A DNA stretch of 64,000 nucleotides, from NCBI GenBank assembly GCA_017792345.1, contig CP051228.1:1922001-1986000 (forward strand), read 5' to 3'. Every line of letters starts with the position of its first letter. The first letter of the stretch is position 1. Shown piece by piece: positions 25,620 to 34,249 of the stretch. The position numbers were made by a program, and so were the translations under genes. Below the pieces are notes generated by a model. That model had not been told where the DNA came from, did no database searches, and saw nothing but the letters and a program-made list of their open reading frames with translations. This DNA is from Mesoflavibacter sp. (GTDB lineage: Bacteria; Pseudomonadota; Alphaproteobacteria; UBA8366; Aestuariispiraceae).

Positions 25620-26747
25620 CTAGAAGGCGACCACGATCGTGGCGAGGACGCCGAGCCAGTAGTGCAGGACGATGACGCCGATAAGGTTCTTCTGTTTCAG
25701 ATAGACATAGCCGAAGACAATGCTGGCCACGAAGGTGATCAGAACCGCATCGATCCCGAATGTGATATGCAGCGAGGCAAAGATGATGCTGGTCAGAAGG
25801 ATGGCGCGATGGCCCTTGCTGTCGTTCAGGAACTTCTGAAACAGACCTTGCAGCAGACCGCGCGAACCGACCTCCTGAAAGACGGTATGCGCGAAGTATT
25901 GGATCAGGAAGAAGCCGTTCACGACCACGCCCATGTCGCTGCCGGGGCTGTCCTGTTTGAAGTAGATCAGATAGATCGCGGCCGGGATAGTGATGCCGAT
26001 GCAGATCAGGACGGAATCCCGGAACGACGTCCATAACCCTTCGCGCCGGATCCCCAGATCGGCCAGGGGAATCTTCATGAATTTGATGATCAGCAGGCAC
26101 GGCACCGCCAGGAAGAACACGGTCTGCCAGGAGAATCCGGGATCGTAGACGTCCTTCACATATTCTTCGGCGACGAGATAGAACAGCACCGTGGAGATCA
26201 GGAAGATCGAGATCGTGAAAACCAGAAACTGCCCGAACTGGTTCTGCAGTTTTTGAATTTCCAGTTCCCGCCGCAGCGACGACAGCATGGCGTCGCTCAT
26301 CGACCGGGCCCGGTTCACGACGACGCGGGATAGGGCGCTTTTCAGTTCGCCGATGACCGGGCTTGCCTCGGGGACGGCCTGAAGCGCCTCGGCCGGCACG
26401 AAGACAAGCTCGCATTTGGTGTTGGCCCGGACCGTGGTCGCGCGTTTTCCGCCCGCCAGAAAAGTCAGTTCGCCGATACAGTCGCCCGGCTCGATGGCAT
26501 TGAGGTCGAGTTGGTCGCCATTGTACGCCTCCCGTGCCGCGATGGCGGTTCCGGAGACCAGCAGATAGAGATCGGCGCTTTCCTCGCCTTCCCGGATGAT
26601 CACGTCGCCGGGCTGCAGATCTTTGGCCTGCGCCACCGTGGCAATCGTCTCAACGGCATCCGGGCTCAGATGGGCCGCAATCGGATGCGCTTTCAGCCTT
26701 TCGATGATCAGCCGCTGCGAGTCTTTGGTCCGGTTGGCATTTTCCAT
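25620..26747 (-). CDS. cNMP-binding domain fused to CPBP intramembrane protease
   Basis: The first 150 of 375 residues form a cyclic-nucleotide-binding domain (LQPGDVIIREGEESADLYLL, IEPGDCIGELTFLAGGKRAT). The rest has about seven membrane helices with CPBP (Rce1-like) motifs: FQEVGSRGLLQG as the Glu/Arg motif, SLHITFG with the His ligand and HYWLG. The Glu pair usual in the first motif is here Gln-Glu. The RATTV phosphate-binding cassette is close to the usual RxA form, so nucleotide binding is plausible. The fusion suggests a membrane protease gated by a cyclic nucleotide or related ligand (inference). Confidence 0.82.
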   Translation of the reverse strand: MENANRTKDSQRLIIERLKAHPIAAHLSPDAVETIATVAQAKDLQPGDVIIREGEESADLYLLVSGTAIAAREAYNGDQLDLNAIEPGDCIGELTFLAGGKRATTVRANTKCELVFVPAEALQAVPEASPVIGELKSALSRVVVNRARSMSDAMLSSLRRELEIQKLQNQFGQFLVFTISIFLISTVLFYLVAEEYVKDVYDPGFSWQTVFFLAVPCLLIIKFMKIPLADLGIRREGLWTSFRDSVLICIGITIPAAIYLIYFKQDSPGSDMGVVVNGFFLIQYFAHTVFQEVGSRGLLQGLFQKFLNDSKGHRAILLTSIIFASLHITFGIDAVLITFVASIVFGYVYLKQKNLIGVIVLHYWLGVLATIVVAF

Positions 26748-26929
26748 GCGATTCTTTGACCAAAATCCGACGGCGATGGCAATTCAAAGCGTACATTCAA
26801 GACCGGATTGTCCGGTCGCGGGCGGCGGTCGGAACCGCGCGTTGGACCATTCCCGGTTTCACCGGTATCGTGGCCGGGGACATCGCGCCGCGCCCGCGAA
26901 ATCCCGTGCCGATAGGATAAGCCAGACAC

Positions 26930-28498
26930 ATGCAGGGCGATGCGGCACCCAGTCGAGAAGCGGACACGGCATTGAGCAGCAGTCATAGAGTTCTTATCGT
27001 CAATGCCTATTTCAATCCGTGGCGCAAATCGACTCCGACACGGTGGTTTATTCCGCGCGCCATGGCGCCGTTCTACCTTGCCGGTCATTTCGACCGGGAC
27101 CGGGTCGACGTTCGGGTCTGGGACGAGGTATTCGACGGCGCCTTGCTGGATTCCCGCCTGTACGCATGGCCCGATCTGGTCGTGTTCACCGGCCTGACCT
27201 CCGCTTTCGACCGCGCGCATCAGCTGTCGGCTTATTTCCGTAACGCCAACCCGGCCGTCGCGACGGCGATCGGCGGGCCCATCGCCCGGGCGCTGCCCGC
27301 TCTCTGCGCCGAGACCTTCGATTATGTCAGCCAGGGGGATGTGGAGGATGTCGCCGACATCGTCCGGGACGTTTTCGGCGCGGATTGCGTCAGCGAAACC
27401 GGGGCGCCGCGTTTCGATCTGGCCCGCCCGTCGATGGGCGTGGGATATCTGGAGACCACGAAGAACTGCAATTTCGCCTGTTCCTTCTGTTCCCTGACCG
27501 GGGAGCGGCGGGCCTATACCGCCCATAGCGATGAATCCATCGAACGGCAGCTCGACGCCATGCAGAACGTGCTGGGCGTGATGGTGCTGGACAACAATTT
27601 CTATGGGAACAGCCGGTCCAGCTTCCGCCATCGTGTCGAGCTGATCGGGGAACGCTGGCGGCGCGGGCAATTCCGCGGCTGGGGCGCGCTGGTGACCGGC
27701 GATTTCTTCAAACGGCCCGAGAATGTGGAACTGATGGCCCGGAACGGCTGCAAGGCCGTCTTCTCCGGGGTGGAGACCTTGGATCCGGCCGTCCTGAAGA
27801 CCTTCAACAAGAAACAGAGCCTGATGTCGGATCCGCGCGCGCTGACGCGCCTATGCGCCGACCATGGCATGTTTTTCGATTACGGCATGATCGCCGATTT
27901 CTCGCAGCAGACGGTTGCCCAGGTGGAAGAACAGCTGACCGGGGTGTTGAACGACCACACCATTCCGCTGCCCAGCCTGCTGACCCTCACGATTCCCATT
28001 CTGGGAACGCCCTATTTCGATGCCGCCGCGCGCGACGGACGATTGATGCCGAATGTCAGTTTGAGCGATCTGGACGGGCAGAAAATCGTCGAATGGCCGA
28101 AGGAGCCGCTGGAGAAAGTCGTGCCCTATGTAGCGGACCTGCTGCGCTTCCGCGGCAGGAAGGCGGCGCTGGCGCGGCATGCCTTCCGGCATGCCTGGCA
28201 TTGGCGGCGTCAGTTCGATTGGGATCAGACCGCCCTGGCGCTCATCCGGCCGCTGCATCGTTTCGGCGGCAGCATCGATGTCAATCTGGGCAGCCTGCGC
28301 CAGATGCGCCAGTCGTTCCGGGAGGCGCCGTTGACCTATTGCGCGATGACCGATCGTCCCCGGTCCTTCTACACGCCGCAAATGCCGATGCCGGCGAAAT
28401 TCGAAAAATGTTTCACCCCGCTTCGGGTGACCGATGCCGAGGGGGTGCTGACGGACACGATCCAGAAGGCCCGGGAACGCGCATTGGCCGCCGCATAA
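26930..28498 (+). CDS. Radical SAM protein with N-terminal B12-binding-like domain
   Basis: The 522-residue protein starts with a Rossmann-like region (about 20-150; VLIVNAYFNPW, LVVFTGLTSAFDRAHQLS, TAIGGP) of the kind found before B12-dependent radical SAM domains. It lacks the DxHxxG cobalamin ligand motif. The radical SAM domain carries the CxxxCxxC cluster motif CNFACSFC and later GVETLDP. It should generate a 5'-deoxyadenosyl radical; the substrate is unknown. Neighbours are envelope and lipid genes, so a role in lipid or cell-surface modification is possible but unproven. Confidence 0.85.
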   Translation: MQGDAAPSREADTALSSSHRVLIVNAYFNPWRKSTPTRWFIPRAMAPFYLAGHFDRDRVDVRVWDEVFDGALLDSRLYAWPDLVVFTGLTSAFDRAHQLSAYFRNANPAVATAIGGPIARALPALCAETFDYVSQGDVEDVADIVRDVFGADCVSETGAPRFDLARPSMGVGYLETTKNCNFACSFCSLTGERRAYTAHSDESIERQLDAMQNVLGVMVLDNNFYGNSRSSFRHRVELIGERWRRGQFRGWGALVTGDFFKRPENVELMARNGCKAVFSGVETLDPAVLKTFNKKQSLMSDPRALTRLCADHGMFFDYGMIADFSQQTVAQVEEQLTGVLNDHTIPLPSLLTLTIPILGTPYFDAAARDGRLMPNVSLSDLDGQKIVEWPKEPLEKVVPYVADLLRFRGRKAALARHAFRHAWHWRRQFDWDQTALALIRPLHRFGGSIDVNLGSLRQMRQSFREAPLTYCAMTDRPRSFYTPQMPMPAKFEKCFTPLRVTDAEGVLTDTIQKARERALAAA

Positions 28499-28526
28499 AG
28501 ACCGCGGGTTTTCGGCGTCCCGGGGT

Positions 28527-29618
28527 TCAGCCTTGTGCGTTGGCGCCGCGACGGGCCGGCCGGGCTTGGTGGGTCGACCGGGTCTGGTGGGCCGACTGGG
28601 CGGCGATCGCATTGTCGATGAACTGCTGCGCGCAGGCGGCCCAACTGTATCGCATCGCCCAGGCGCGGCACCGATCCGCGGGGATGTCGAGCGCATCCAG
28701 AGCAGCCTGCCGCAGATCGTCGGATAGGGCGCCCGCCCTGCCGTCGCCGATCACGTCGCGGGGGCCCATGACGGGGAAGGCGGCGACGGGCACGCCGCAG
28801 GCCAGGGCTTCCAGCACGACCAGCCCGAACGTGTCCGTCAGGGACGGGAAGACAAAGACGTCGGCGCTGCAGAAATGCCGTACCAGATCTTCGCCGGTTT
28901 TCGGGCCGGTGAAGATGACATCTGGATAATCCCGCTTCAGACCGGCCAGCAGCGGGCCTTCCCCGACCACCACCTTCGTGCCGGGTAGATCCAGGTCGAG
29001 GAAGGCGCCCAGATTCTTTTCGACCGCAAGGCGCCCGACATTCATGAAGATCGGGCGCGGCAGGTCCGGCGGCAGGACCGAACCTTCCATCGGACGGAAA
29101 AGGTCGGTGTCGACGCCCCGCGACCAGATCATGAGGTTGCGGAACCCTTTGGCGGCCAGATCCTGCTTCAGGGTTTCGGTCGCGACCATGCAGCCGTCGC
29201 CGGAATTGTGGAACCGGCGGAACCACGCATAGAACCACTGGATCGGCAGGGGAAAACGGGCGACGGCATATTCGGGGAACCGCGAATGATAGCCCGTCGT
29301 GAAAGGCATGCCGATGCTGCGCGCCGCCGACGCCGCAAGCAACCCCAGCGGCCCCTCGGTCGCGATATGCAGATGTTCGCATTGATGGTCGAGGATGCGC
29401 CGGCGGACCGTCTTGCGGCGGGTCAGGGACAGGCGGATATCGGGATAGGTCGGGCAGGGGATGGTCGTGAATTCATGCGGCGCCAGGATTTCGACCCGGA
29501 CATCCATCTTTTCCAGCTCGTGGATGGTGGCTTCCAGGGACCGGACGACGCCGTTTATCTGCGGCCGCCACGCATCCGTCACGATCAAAAGGGACGTTTG
29601 CTCAGGGTGCGGAGGCAT
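28527..29618 (-). CDS. GT4 family glycosyltransferase
   Basis: The 363-residue GT-B enzyme has the N-terminal acceptor domain (TDAWRPQINGVVRSLEAT, FTTGYHSRFPEY) and the C-terminal nucleotide-sugar domain with FMNVGRLAVEKN and the acidic motif DTFGLVVLEALACGVPV. The pattern resembles GDP-mannose- or UDP-sugar-dependent lipid glycosyltransferases of the diacylglycerol/sulfolipid type. The gene overlaps the upstream LpxH-like gene by 17 bp, so the two are co-translated and probably act in one membrane-lipid or lipopolysaccharide pathway. The last 25 residues are His/Arg/Ala-rich and probably disordered. Confidence 0.87.
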   Translation of the reverse strand: MPPHPEQTSLLIVTDAWRPQINGVVRSLEATIHELEKMDVRVEILAPHEFTTIPCPTYPDIRLSLTRRKTVRRRILDHQCEHLHIATEGPLGLLAASAARSIGMPFTTGYHSRFPEYAVARFPLPIQWFYAWFRRFHNSGDGCMVATETLKQDLAAKGFRNLMIWSRGVDTDLFRPMEGSVLPPDLPRPIFMNVGRLAVEKNLGAFLDLDLPGTKVVVGEGPLLAGLKRDYPDVIFTGPKTGEDLVRHFCSADVFVFPSLTDTFGLVVLEALACGVPVAAFPVMGPRDVIGDGRAGALSDDLRQAALDALDIPADRCRAWAMRYSWAACAQQFIDNAIAAQSAHQTRSTHQARPARRGANAQG

Positions 29619-30420
29619 CGACGACCTGGGATGCCGGAATGTCGCTGCGCAGGTTGCGCGGATGCGTCAGCTCGGTCCAGAAAATCACTTCCAGCCTGCC
29701 GTCGTCATGTTCCACCACCGCAGAACAGCTTTCCACCCAATCGCCGGAGTTGACGTAATGGATACCGTTCATGTCGCGGCTTTCGGCATGGTGGATATGC
29801 CCGCAGATGACACCCTGAACGCCACGCTGCCGGACCGCGGCTGCCACGACGGTTTCATACTGGCCGATGATGTTGATGAAGGTCTTCACATGCCGTTTCG
29901 CAAAGGCGCCGAGGGACCAATAGTTCAGGCCCATGCGCTTGCGCAGGATGTTGAGCCAGGTATTGGATTTCAGGCAAAGCTCGTAGAACCAATCCCCGAG
30001 ATAGGCCATCCATTTTGCGTTCTGCATGACCACATCGAAGGAATCGCCGTGGATGACGAGATACCGGCGGCCGTCCGCGGTCTCGTGAATGACTTCCTCG
30101 GCGACGTGGATGTGATCGGCCAGCGGATCGGTGAAATCGTGGACGAATACATCGTGATTTCCGGGGATATAGAACAGTTCCGCGCCCATGCGTCCCTTGT
30201 GAAGGACCGTATCGACGACAGCTTCGTGCGTATCCGGCCAGTACCAGGATTTCTCAAGGCGCCAGGCGTCGATGATATCGCCGACCATATAGATCCGTTC
30301 GCAATCGTGGGCTTTCAGGAAGTCGACAAGCAGTTCGGCCTGACAATGCTGGGTCCCAAGATGAACGTCCGAAATGAAAATGGACCTGACAGTCCGGCTC
30401 TCCGATCCCACTAAAGTCAT
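29602..30420 (-). CDS. LpxH-like UDP-2,3-diacylglucosamine hydrolase / metallophosphoesterase
   Basis: The 272-residue product has the calcineurin-like metal site in order: ISDVHLGT, MVGDIIDAW, IPGNHD, VIHGDSFD and CGHIHHAE, ending NSGDWVES. This arrangement matches the LpxH-related subfamily paired in alphaproteobacteria with a downstream GT4 gene. LpxH cleaves UDP-diacylglucosamine to lipid X in lipid A synthesis. Because many alphaproteobacteria use LpxI for that step, another phospholipid or sugar-nucleotide substrate is possible. Its 3' end overlaps the glycosyltransferase gene. Confidence 0.85.
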   Translation of the reverse strand: MTLVGSESRTVRSIFISDVHLGTQHCQAELLVDFLKAHDCERIYMVGDIIDAWRLEKSWYWPDTHEAVVDTVLHKGRMGAELFYIPGNHDVFVHDFTDPLADHIHVAEEVIHETADGRRYLVIHGDSFDVVMQNAKWMAYLGDWFYELCLKSNTWLNILRKRMGLNYWSLGAFAKRHVKTFINIIGQYETVVAAAVRQRGVQGVICGHIHHAESRDMNGIHYVNSGDWVESCSAVVEHDDGRLEVIFWTELTHPRNLRSDIPASQVVDASAP

Positions 30421-30643
30421 CCCGGCAATAATTATCTCTGGTTGGCGAATCGATTAAACCCTGCCCTGTGATTTCGTCATAGGCCAGCAGATATCTCAGG
30501 CCGTTCAGGGCAGTGGCCTGATATCGAAGACCGGACAGGCCGATCTGTTCGTCAATGCGTTTTGGCCCGACGCCGTCGAAGAAACTCTGGAAACTTTGCT
30601 GTCGCTCTCTGTATGGTTGCCGCCATCGAACTGGGGGCACGCG

Positions 30644-31288
30644 ATGACATCAATACTGGACAGGCTTACCGAAATGGCGGTCGTGCCGGTGATCCGGGTG
30701 CCCGAGGCGTCGCTCGCCCTGACGGCGGCCGAATGGCTGTCGGAGGCCGGGATCGGTACGGCAGAGATCACGCTGACGACACCGGACGCGCTCACCGTCG
30801 TGCGCAAATTGCGCGACGAGACGGATTTGCTGATCGGCGTCGGGACGCTGCGTCACGCCGATGACGCCCGCCGGGCCATCGACGCGGGCGCCCATTATCT
30901 GGTGTCCCCGGGGGCGGTGGCGGGACTGATCGATGCCGCCGGGCCGGTCCCCGTGCTGATGGGGGCCCTGACACCGACGGAGGTCACCGCCGTACACAAT
31001 GCCGGCGCCGCGGGCGTAAAGGTCTATCCCGCCTCCGCTTGTGGCGGGGCGTCCTATCTGAAGGCACTGTCCGCGGTGTTTCCTGACATCACGCTGGTTC
31101 CGACGGGCGGCGTGACCCCGTCGAATGTCGCCGATTACTTGGCTTCAGGGGCGGCCTTTGTCGGGATCGGCGGCAATCTGGTCGATGTTCCCGCCCTGCG
31201 CAAAGGCGACCGTGCGGCCATCCAGGCCGCCGCCCGGGAGGCGCTGGACGCCGCTGCCCGCTTCCGGGCGGGGAGGGTCGGCGCATGA
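30644..31288 (+). CDS. eda: 2-keto-3-deoxy-6-phosphogluconate / 2-keto-4-hydroxyglutarate aldolase
   Basis: The 214-residue TIM-barrel class I aldolase shows PVIRVPEAS, the GTAEITLTTPDA strand with catalytic Glu, GVGTLRHADDA, FVSP-like LVSPGAV, the Schiff-base lysine region GVKVYPAS, and LVPTGGVTPSNV. It splits KDPG to pyruvate and glyceraldehyde-3-phosphate. ATG at 30644 fits the family start and lies behind a GGGGG-rich site; the longer frame adds 16 atypical residues. It overlaps kdgK by ATGA and opens the uronate catabolic cluster. Confidence 0.94.
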   Translation: MTSILDRLTEMAVVPVIRVPEASLALTAAEWLSEAGIGTAEITLTTPDALTVVRKLRDETDLLIGVGTLRHADDARRAIDAGAHYLVSPGAVAGLIDAAGPVPVLMGALTPTEVTAVHNAGAAGVKVYPASACGGASYLKALSAVFPDITLVPTGGVTPSNVADYLASGAAFVGIGGNLVDVPALRKGDRAAIQAAAREALDAAARFRAGRVGA

Positions 31289-32217
31289 CGGCCCCCAATC
31301 CCGATATCATATGCTTCGGCGAACCGATGGTGGAGTTCACCGAACTGCCGAATGGTGACTTCCGCCGCGGCATCGGTGGGGATACCACGAACACGGCGGT
31401 CGCCGCCGCCCGGCAGGGCGCTTCCGTCGGGGTCCTGACGGCCCTGGGCGCGGACGACCCTGGGGATGCCATTCTGCGGTTGCTGGAGACCGAGCGCGTC
31501 GATGCCGGCAGGGTGATCCGCAACCCGACGGCCAAGACCGCCATTTTCTTCGTCTATCCCAGCCCGTCCGGCCGCAACTTCAACTATTACCGATCGGGAT
31601 CGGCGGCCAGTCTGATCCAGCCGTCCGACATTCCGGAAGACTATGTCGCGGGCGCGAAGGTGCTGCATGTTTCCGGTATCAGTCAGGCGATCAGCCCCAG
31701 TGCCTGCGATGCCGTCTTCCACGCCATGGAAATTGCCCGCGCGGCCGGAACCCTGGTTTCCTACGATTCCAACTTGCGTCTGTCCCTGTGGCCCAAGTCC
31801 CGGGCGAGGGCGGTCATCCGCGAATCCATCCGTCAGTGCGACATCGCCTTTCCCAGTGTCGACGATACGACGGAACTGACCGGCGAGAGCGACCCGGACC
31901 GGATCGTCGATGATCATCTGTCCGCCGGTGCGAAGATCGTCGCCCTGAAACTTGGCGCGGAAGGGTGTCTGGTAGCCACTGCGCAAGAGCGGCTGCGCCT
32001 GCGGCCGCACCGCGTCGACCCGATTGACGCGACCGGTGCCGGCGACACGTTCGCAGGCGCCTTCCTGGCGTCCTATGTCGCGCACGGCGACGCCTTTCGG
32101 TCGGCACGCTATGCCAATGCGGCGGCGGCCCTTACGACGACCGGATACGGTTCCATCACGCCGATCCCGGATCGGGTGCGTGTGGAAAAGTTGATGGAAT
32201 TCGAAACCGTCGCCTGA
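31285..32217 (+). CDS. kdgK: 2-keto-3-deoxygluconate kinase
   Basis: The 310-residue PfkB-family sugar kinase has the N-terminal FGEPMVEF, GGDTTNTAVAAARQG, the acceptor region YYRSGSAAS typical of KDG kinases, and the GAGDTF catalytic signature (DATGAGDTFAGAFL). It phosphorylates KDG to KDPG, the substrate of the overlapping upstream eda product. The start codon overlaps the eda stop (ATGA). It converges with the gntR-type gene, three bases apart. Confidence 0.94.
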   Translation: MTAPNPDIICFGEPMVEFTELPNGDFRRGIGGDTTNTAVAAARQGASVGVLTALGADDPGDAILRLLETERVDAGRVIRNPTAKTAIFFVYPSPSGRNFNYYRSGSAASLIQPSDIPEDYVAGAKVLHVSGISQAISPSACDAVFHAMEIARAAGTLVSYDSNLRLSLWPKSRARAVIRESIRQCDIAFPSVDDTTELTGESDPDRIVDDHLSAGAKIVALKLGAEGCLVATAQERLRLRPHRVDPIDATGAGDTFAGAFLASYVAHGDAFRSARYANAAAALTTTGYGSITPIPDRVRVEKLMEFETVA

Positions 32218-32220
32218 CGG

Positions 32221-32943
32221 TCAGGTCGACGTACCGAGTGTGTCGAGGACGCTGCTGTAGCGCTTCAGGCTGCGATCCAGATGGGCGCGCATGGCGTTCC
32301 GCGCCGCGCCGCCGTCGCCCGCGACGATCGCCTTGTAGATGCTTTCATGCTCGGCATGAACCATGCGCAGGAAGGACAGGTCTTCGGGAATGTCGGGGGC
32401 GATCACATGCAGCTTCGAATGGGGGATAATCTGAGCGCCGATATGTTCTTCGATCTGAACGAAGAAGGGATTCTGCGCCGCGCGGGCGATGGTCAGATGG
32501 AAGTGATAGTCGGGTAAGACGAACCCCTTGGCGTCCAGTGCATGGGCGGCCAGTTCGTCGAAACGCGATTTCAGTTCGATCAGGTCTTCCTGCGTCCGCC
32601 GTTCCGCCGCCAGGCCCGCCGTCTCGGTTTCGATCACCCGGCGGAACTCCAGCATGTGAAGTACACCTTGCAGATCGCCGGGATCGAACGGCTCCAGCCG
32701 CTTCGCGGTTTGGTTCGTGACAAAGGCACCGACGCCCTGGCGCGTCACCAGAATACCGTCCGCGCGCAATCCGGAAATCGCCTCCCGGACCACGGTCCGG
32801 CTGACCTGATAACGCTTAATCAACTCGTTCTCGGACGGCAGCTTGTCGCCCGGCGCGAAGGTGCCGTTGGCAATCTGCTCCCTGAGTTCGGCGACCAGTT
32901 GCGCCGACAGGCTCTGTTTCGGTTCCAGTTTTGTCATCGACAC
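32221..32943 (-). CDS. GntR-type regulator, FadR subfamily (uronate cluster)
   Basis: The 240-residue protein has an N-terminal winged helix (LREQIANGTFAPGDKLPSE, LIKRYQVSRTVVREAISGLR) and an all-helical FCD ligand-binding domain with metal-ligand residues in the HFHLTIARA and HEHIYKAI-like (HAEHESIYKAI) segments. FadR-subfamily repressors such as KdgR/UxuR/ExuR control hexuronate genes. Its place between kdgK and the TRAP genes, and a TNGTNNNACNA site in the divergent promoter, point to local control by a uronate intermediate (inference). Confidence 0.9.
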   Translation of the reverse strand: MSMTKLEPKQSLSAQLVAELREQIANGTFAPGDKLPSENELIKRYQVSRTVVREAISGLRADGILVTRQGVGAFVTNQTAKRLEPFDPGDLQGVLHMLEFRRVIETETAGLAAERRTQEDLIELKSRFDELAAHALDAKGFVLPDYHFHLTIARAAQNPFFVQIEEHIGAQIIPHSKLHVIAPDIPEDLSFLRMVHAEHESIYKAIVAGDGGAARNAMRAHLDRSLKRYSSVLDTLGTST

Positions 32944-33060
32944 CTTTATCCGGCCGGATGCGGCTCTCCTGCGCTCGATTTACTCAACATAGCGGAGTCG
33001 CTCAAGACTACCCAGTTTCGCGCGTCCGATCCTATCGGGATGACCGGCTTATCATCCAAC

Positions 33061-33081
33061 TTGTATGACAACATAATATGT
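33061..33081 (+). promoter_or_regulatory. FadR/GntR-type operator in the dctP promoter
   Basis: TTGTATGACAA (33061-33071) fits the FadR-subfamily consensus TNGTNNNACNA. It runs into a perfect palindrome ACATAATATGT (33071-33081) that contains a -10-like CATAAT. The site lies 60-80 bp before the dctP start and between the divergent regulator and transporter genes, so binding should block initiation. Confidence 0.6.
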
Positions 33082-33139
33082 GATAGGTGAGGCGCATAAC
33101 AAGAACGAAGTACATCCCGAAAATCAGGAGGAGGCATCC

Positions 33140-34135
33140 ATGTCGATCAGTTGGAAAGGCGTAAAACGTTTGATTCTGGCCGGTTCCCTGGTCACCGCGG
33201 CGGGTATGACCGCAGGCATCGCCCAGGCGGCGGAAACCCTGAAATGGGCCCATGTCTATGAAACCAGCACGCCCTATCACAATTGGGCGGTCTGGGCGGC
33301 GGGCGAGATCAAGGCGCGCACTGAGGGCCGTTACGAAATCGAAGTCTATCCGGCGGCGTCCCTCGGCAAGGAAAACGACATCAACGAGGCGTTGAGCCTC
33401 GGAACGGTCGACATGATCTATACCGGATCAACCTTTGTCGGGCGTGTGCATGGTCCGCTGGCGATCCCCAGCGCGCCCTTCATGCTGCGCGATTTCGACC
33501 ATTTCAACGCCTATGCGAACAGCGACCTTTTCCGGGAAATGGGCGAGGCGTTCAAAGGCAAATCCGGTCATCAGATCGTATCCCTGACCTATTACGGGCG
33601 CCGCATGGTGACGTCGAACGAGGCAATCCGCAGCCCGGCCGACATGAAGGATATGAAGCTGCGCGTTCCGCCGGCACCGCTGTTCCAGATGTTCACGGAA
33701 TCCGTCGGGGCCAATGCGACGCCGATTGCCTTCTCAGAAGTCTATCTTGCCCTATCGCAGGGCGCGGTCGACGGTCAGGAAAACCCCCTGCCGACGATCC
33801 AGTTCAAGAAGTTCTATGAAGTCCAGAAATACATCAGCCTGACCGGCCACATCATCGACAGTCTCGTGACCGTCGTGTCCGGGTCGCGCTGGAACTCCTT
33901 GTCCGACGAAGACAAGGCGATCTTCGGGGAAGTCCTGAAGGAAGCCGCGGCCAAGGCCGGCGCCGATATCCTGAAGGCGGAAAACGAACTGGTCGCGTGG
34001 TTCAAGGACAAGGGCGTCACGGTGATCGAGGACGTCGACCGCGAAGCCTTCCGCGAGGCCGCGATGAAAGTTCATAACGGTCAATACGCGTCCTGGGACA
34101 AGGACATCTACGACCGCTTCCAGGCCATTCAGTAA
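33140..34135 (+). CDS. dctP: TRAP transporter solute-binding protein DctP
   Basis: The 331-residue protein has a Sec signal peptide (about 1-31, ending AQA-AE) and a DctP domain: LKWAHVYETSTPYHNWAVW, the YPAASLGKENDINEALSLG loop, and the substrate-binding Arg segment MKLRVPPAPLF. It captures the organic acid in the periplasm for the DctQM permease. ATG at 33140 follows GGAGGAGG. Position in the kdu/kdg cluster suggests a uronate or unsaturated oligouronide ligand; the family itself covers many acids. A strong hairpin follows the gene. Confidence 0.93.
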   Translation: MSISWKGVKRLILAGSLVTAAGMTAGIAQAAETLKWAHVYETSTPYHNWAVWAAGEIKARTEGRYEIEVYPAASLGKENDINEALSLGTVDMIYTGSTFVGRVHGPLAIPSAPFMLRDFDHFNAYANSDLFREMGEAFKGKSGHQIVSLTYYGRRMVTSNEAIRSPADMKDMKLRVPPAPLFQMFTESVGANATPIAFSEVYLALSQGAVDGQENPLPTIQFKKFYEVQKYISLTGHIIDSLVTVVSGSRWNSLSDEDKAIFGEVLKEAAAKAGADILKAENELVAWFKDKGVTVIEDVDREAFREAAMKVHNGQYASWDKDIYDRFQAIQ

Positions 34136-34158
34136 GTTTGGCTTGGCCTCCCGGGGTA

Positions 34159-34191
34159 CCGGGCCGGCATTCCCCATGGATGCCGGCCCGG
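34159..34191 (+). other. Intercistronic hairpin between dctP and dctQ
   Basis: A perfect 12-bp stem (34159-34170 with 34180-34191, including CGGGCCGGCAT/ATGCCGGCCCG) has a 9-nt loop and no T-run. It lies 24 nt after the dctP stop codon. Such hairpins commonly protect the binding-protein part of the message, giving it higher yield than the permease part (inference). Confidence 0.7.
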
Positions 34192-34249
34192 ACCTTCCGA
34201 TCAAACCGGGAGAGGATTTCGGCTCGCAGATGGTTTCAAGGGTCCCCCG

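Noticed and set aside
30254-30640. 128-codon minus-strand frame upstream of the LpxH-like gene
   Set aside because: Its first 60 codons look weakly protein-like, but it has no stop before running far into the LpxH-like gene in another frame, no good start site and no known motif. It may be a remnant; not called.
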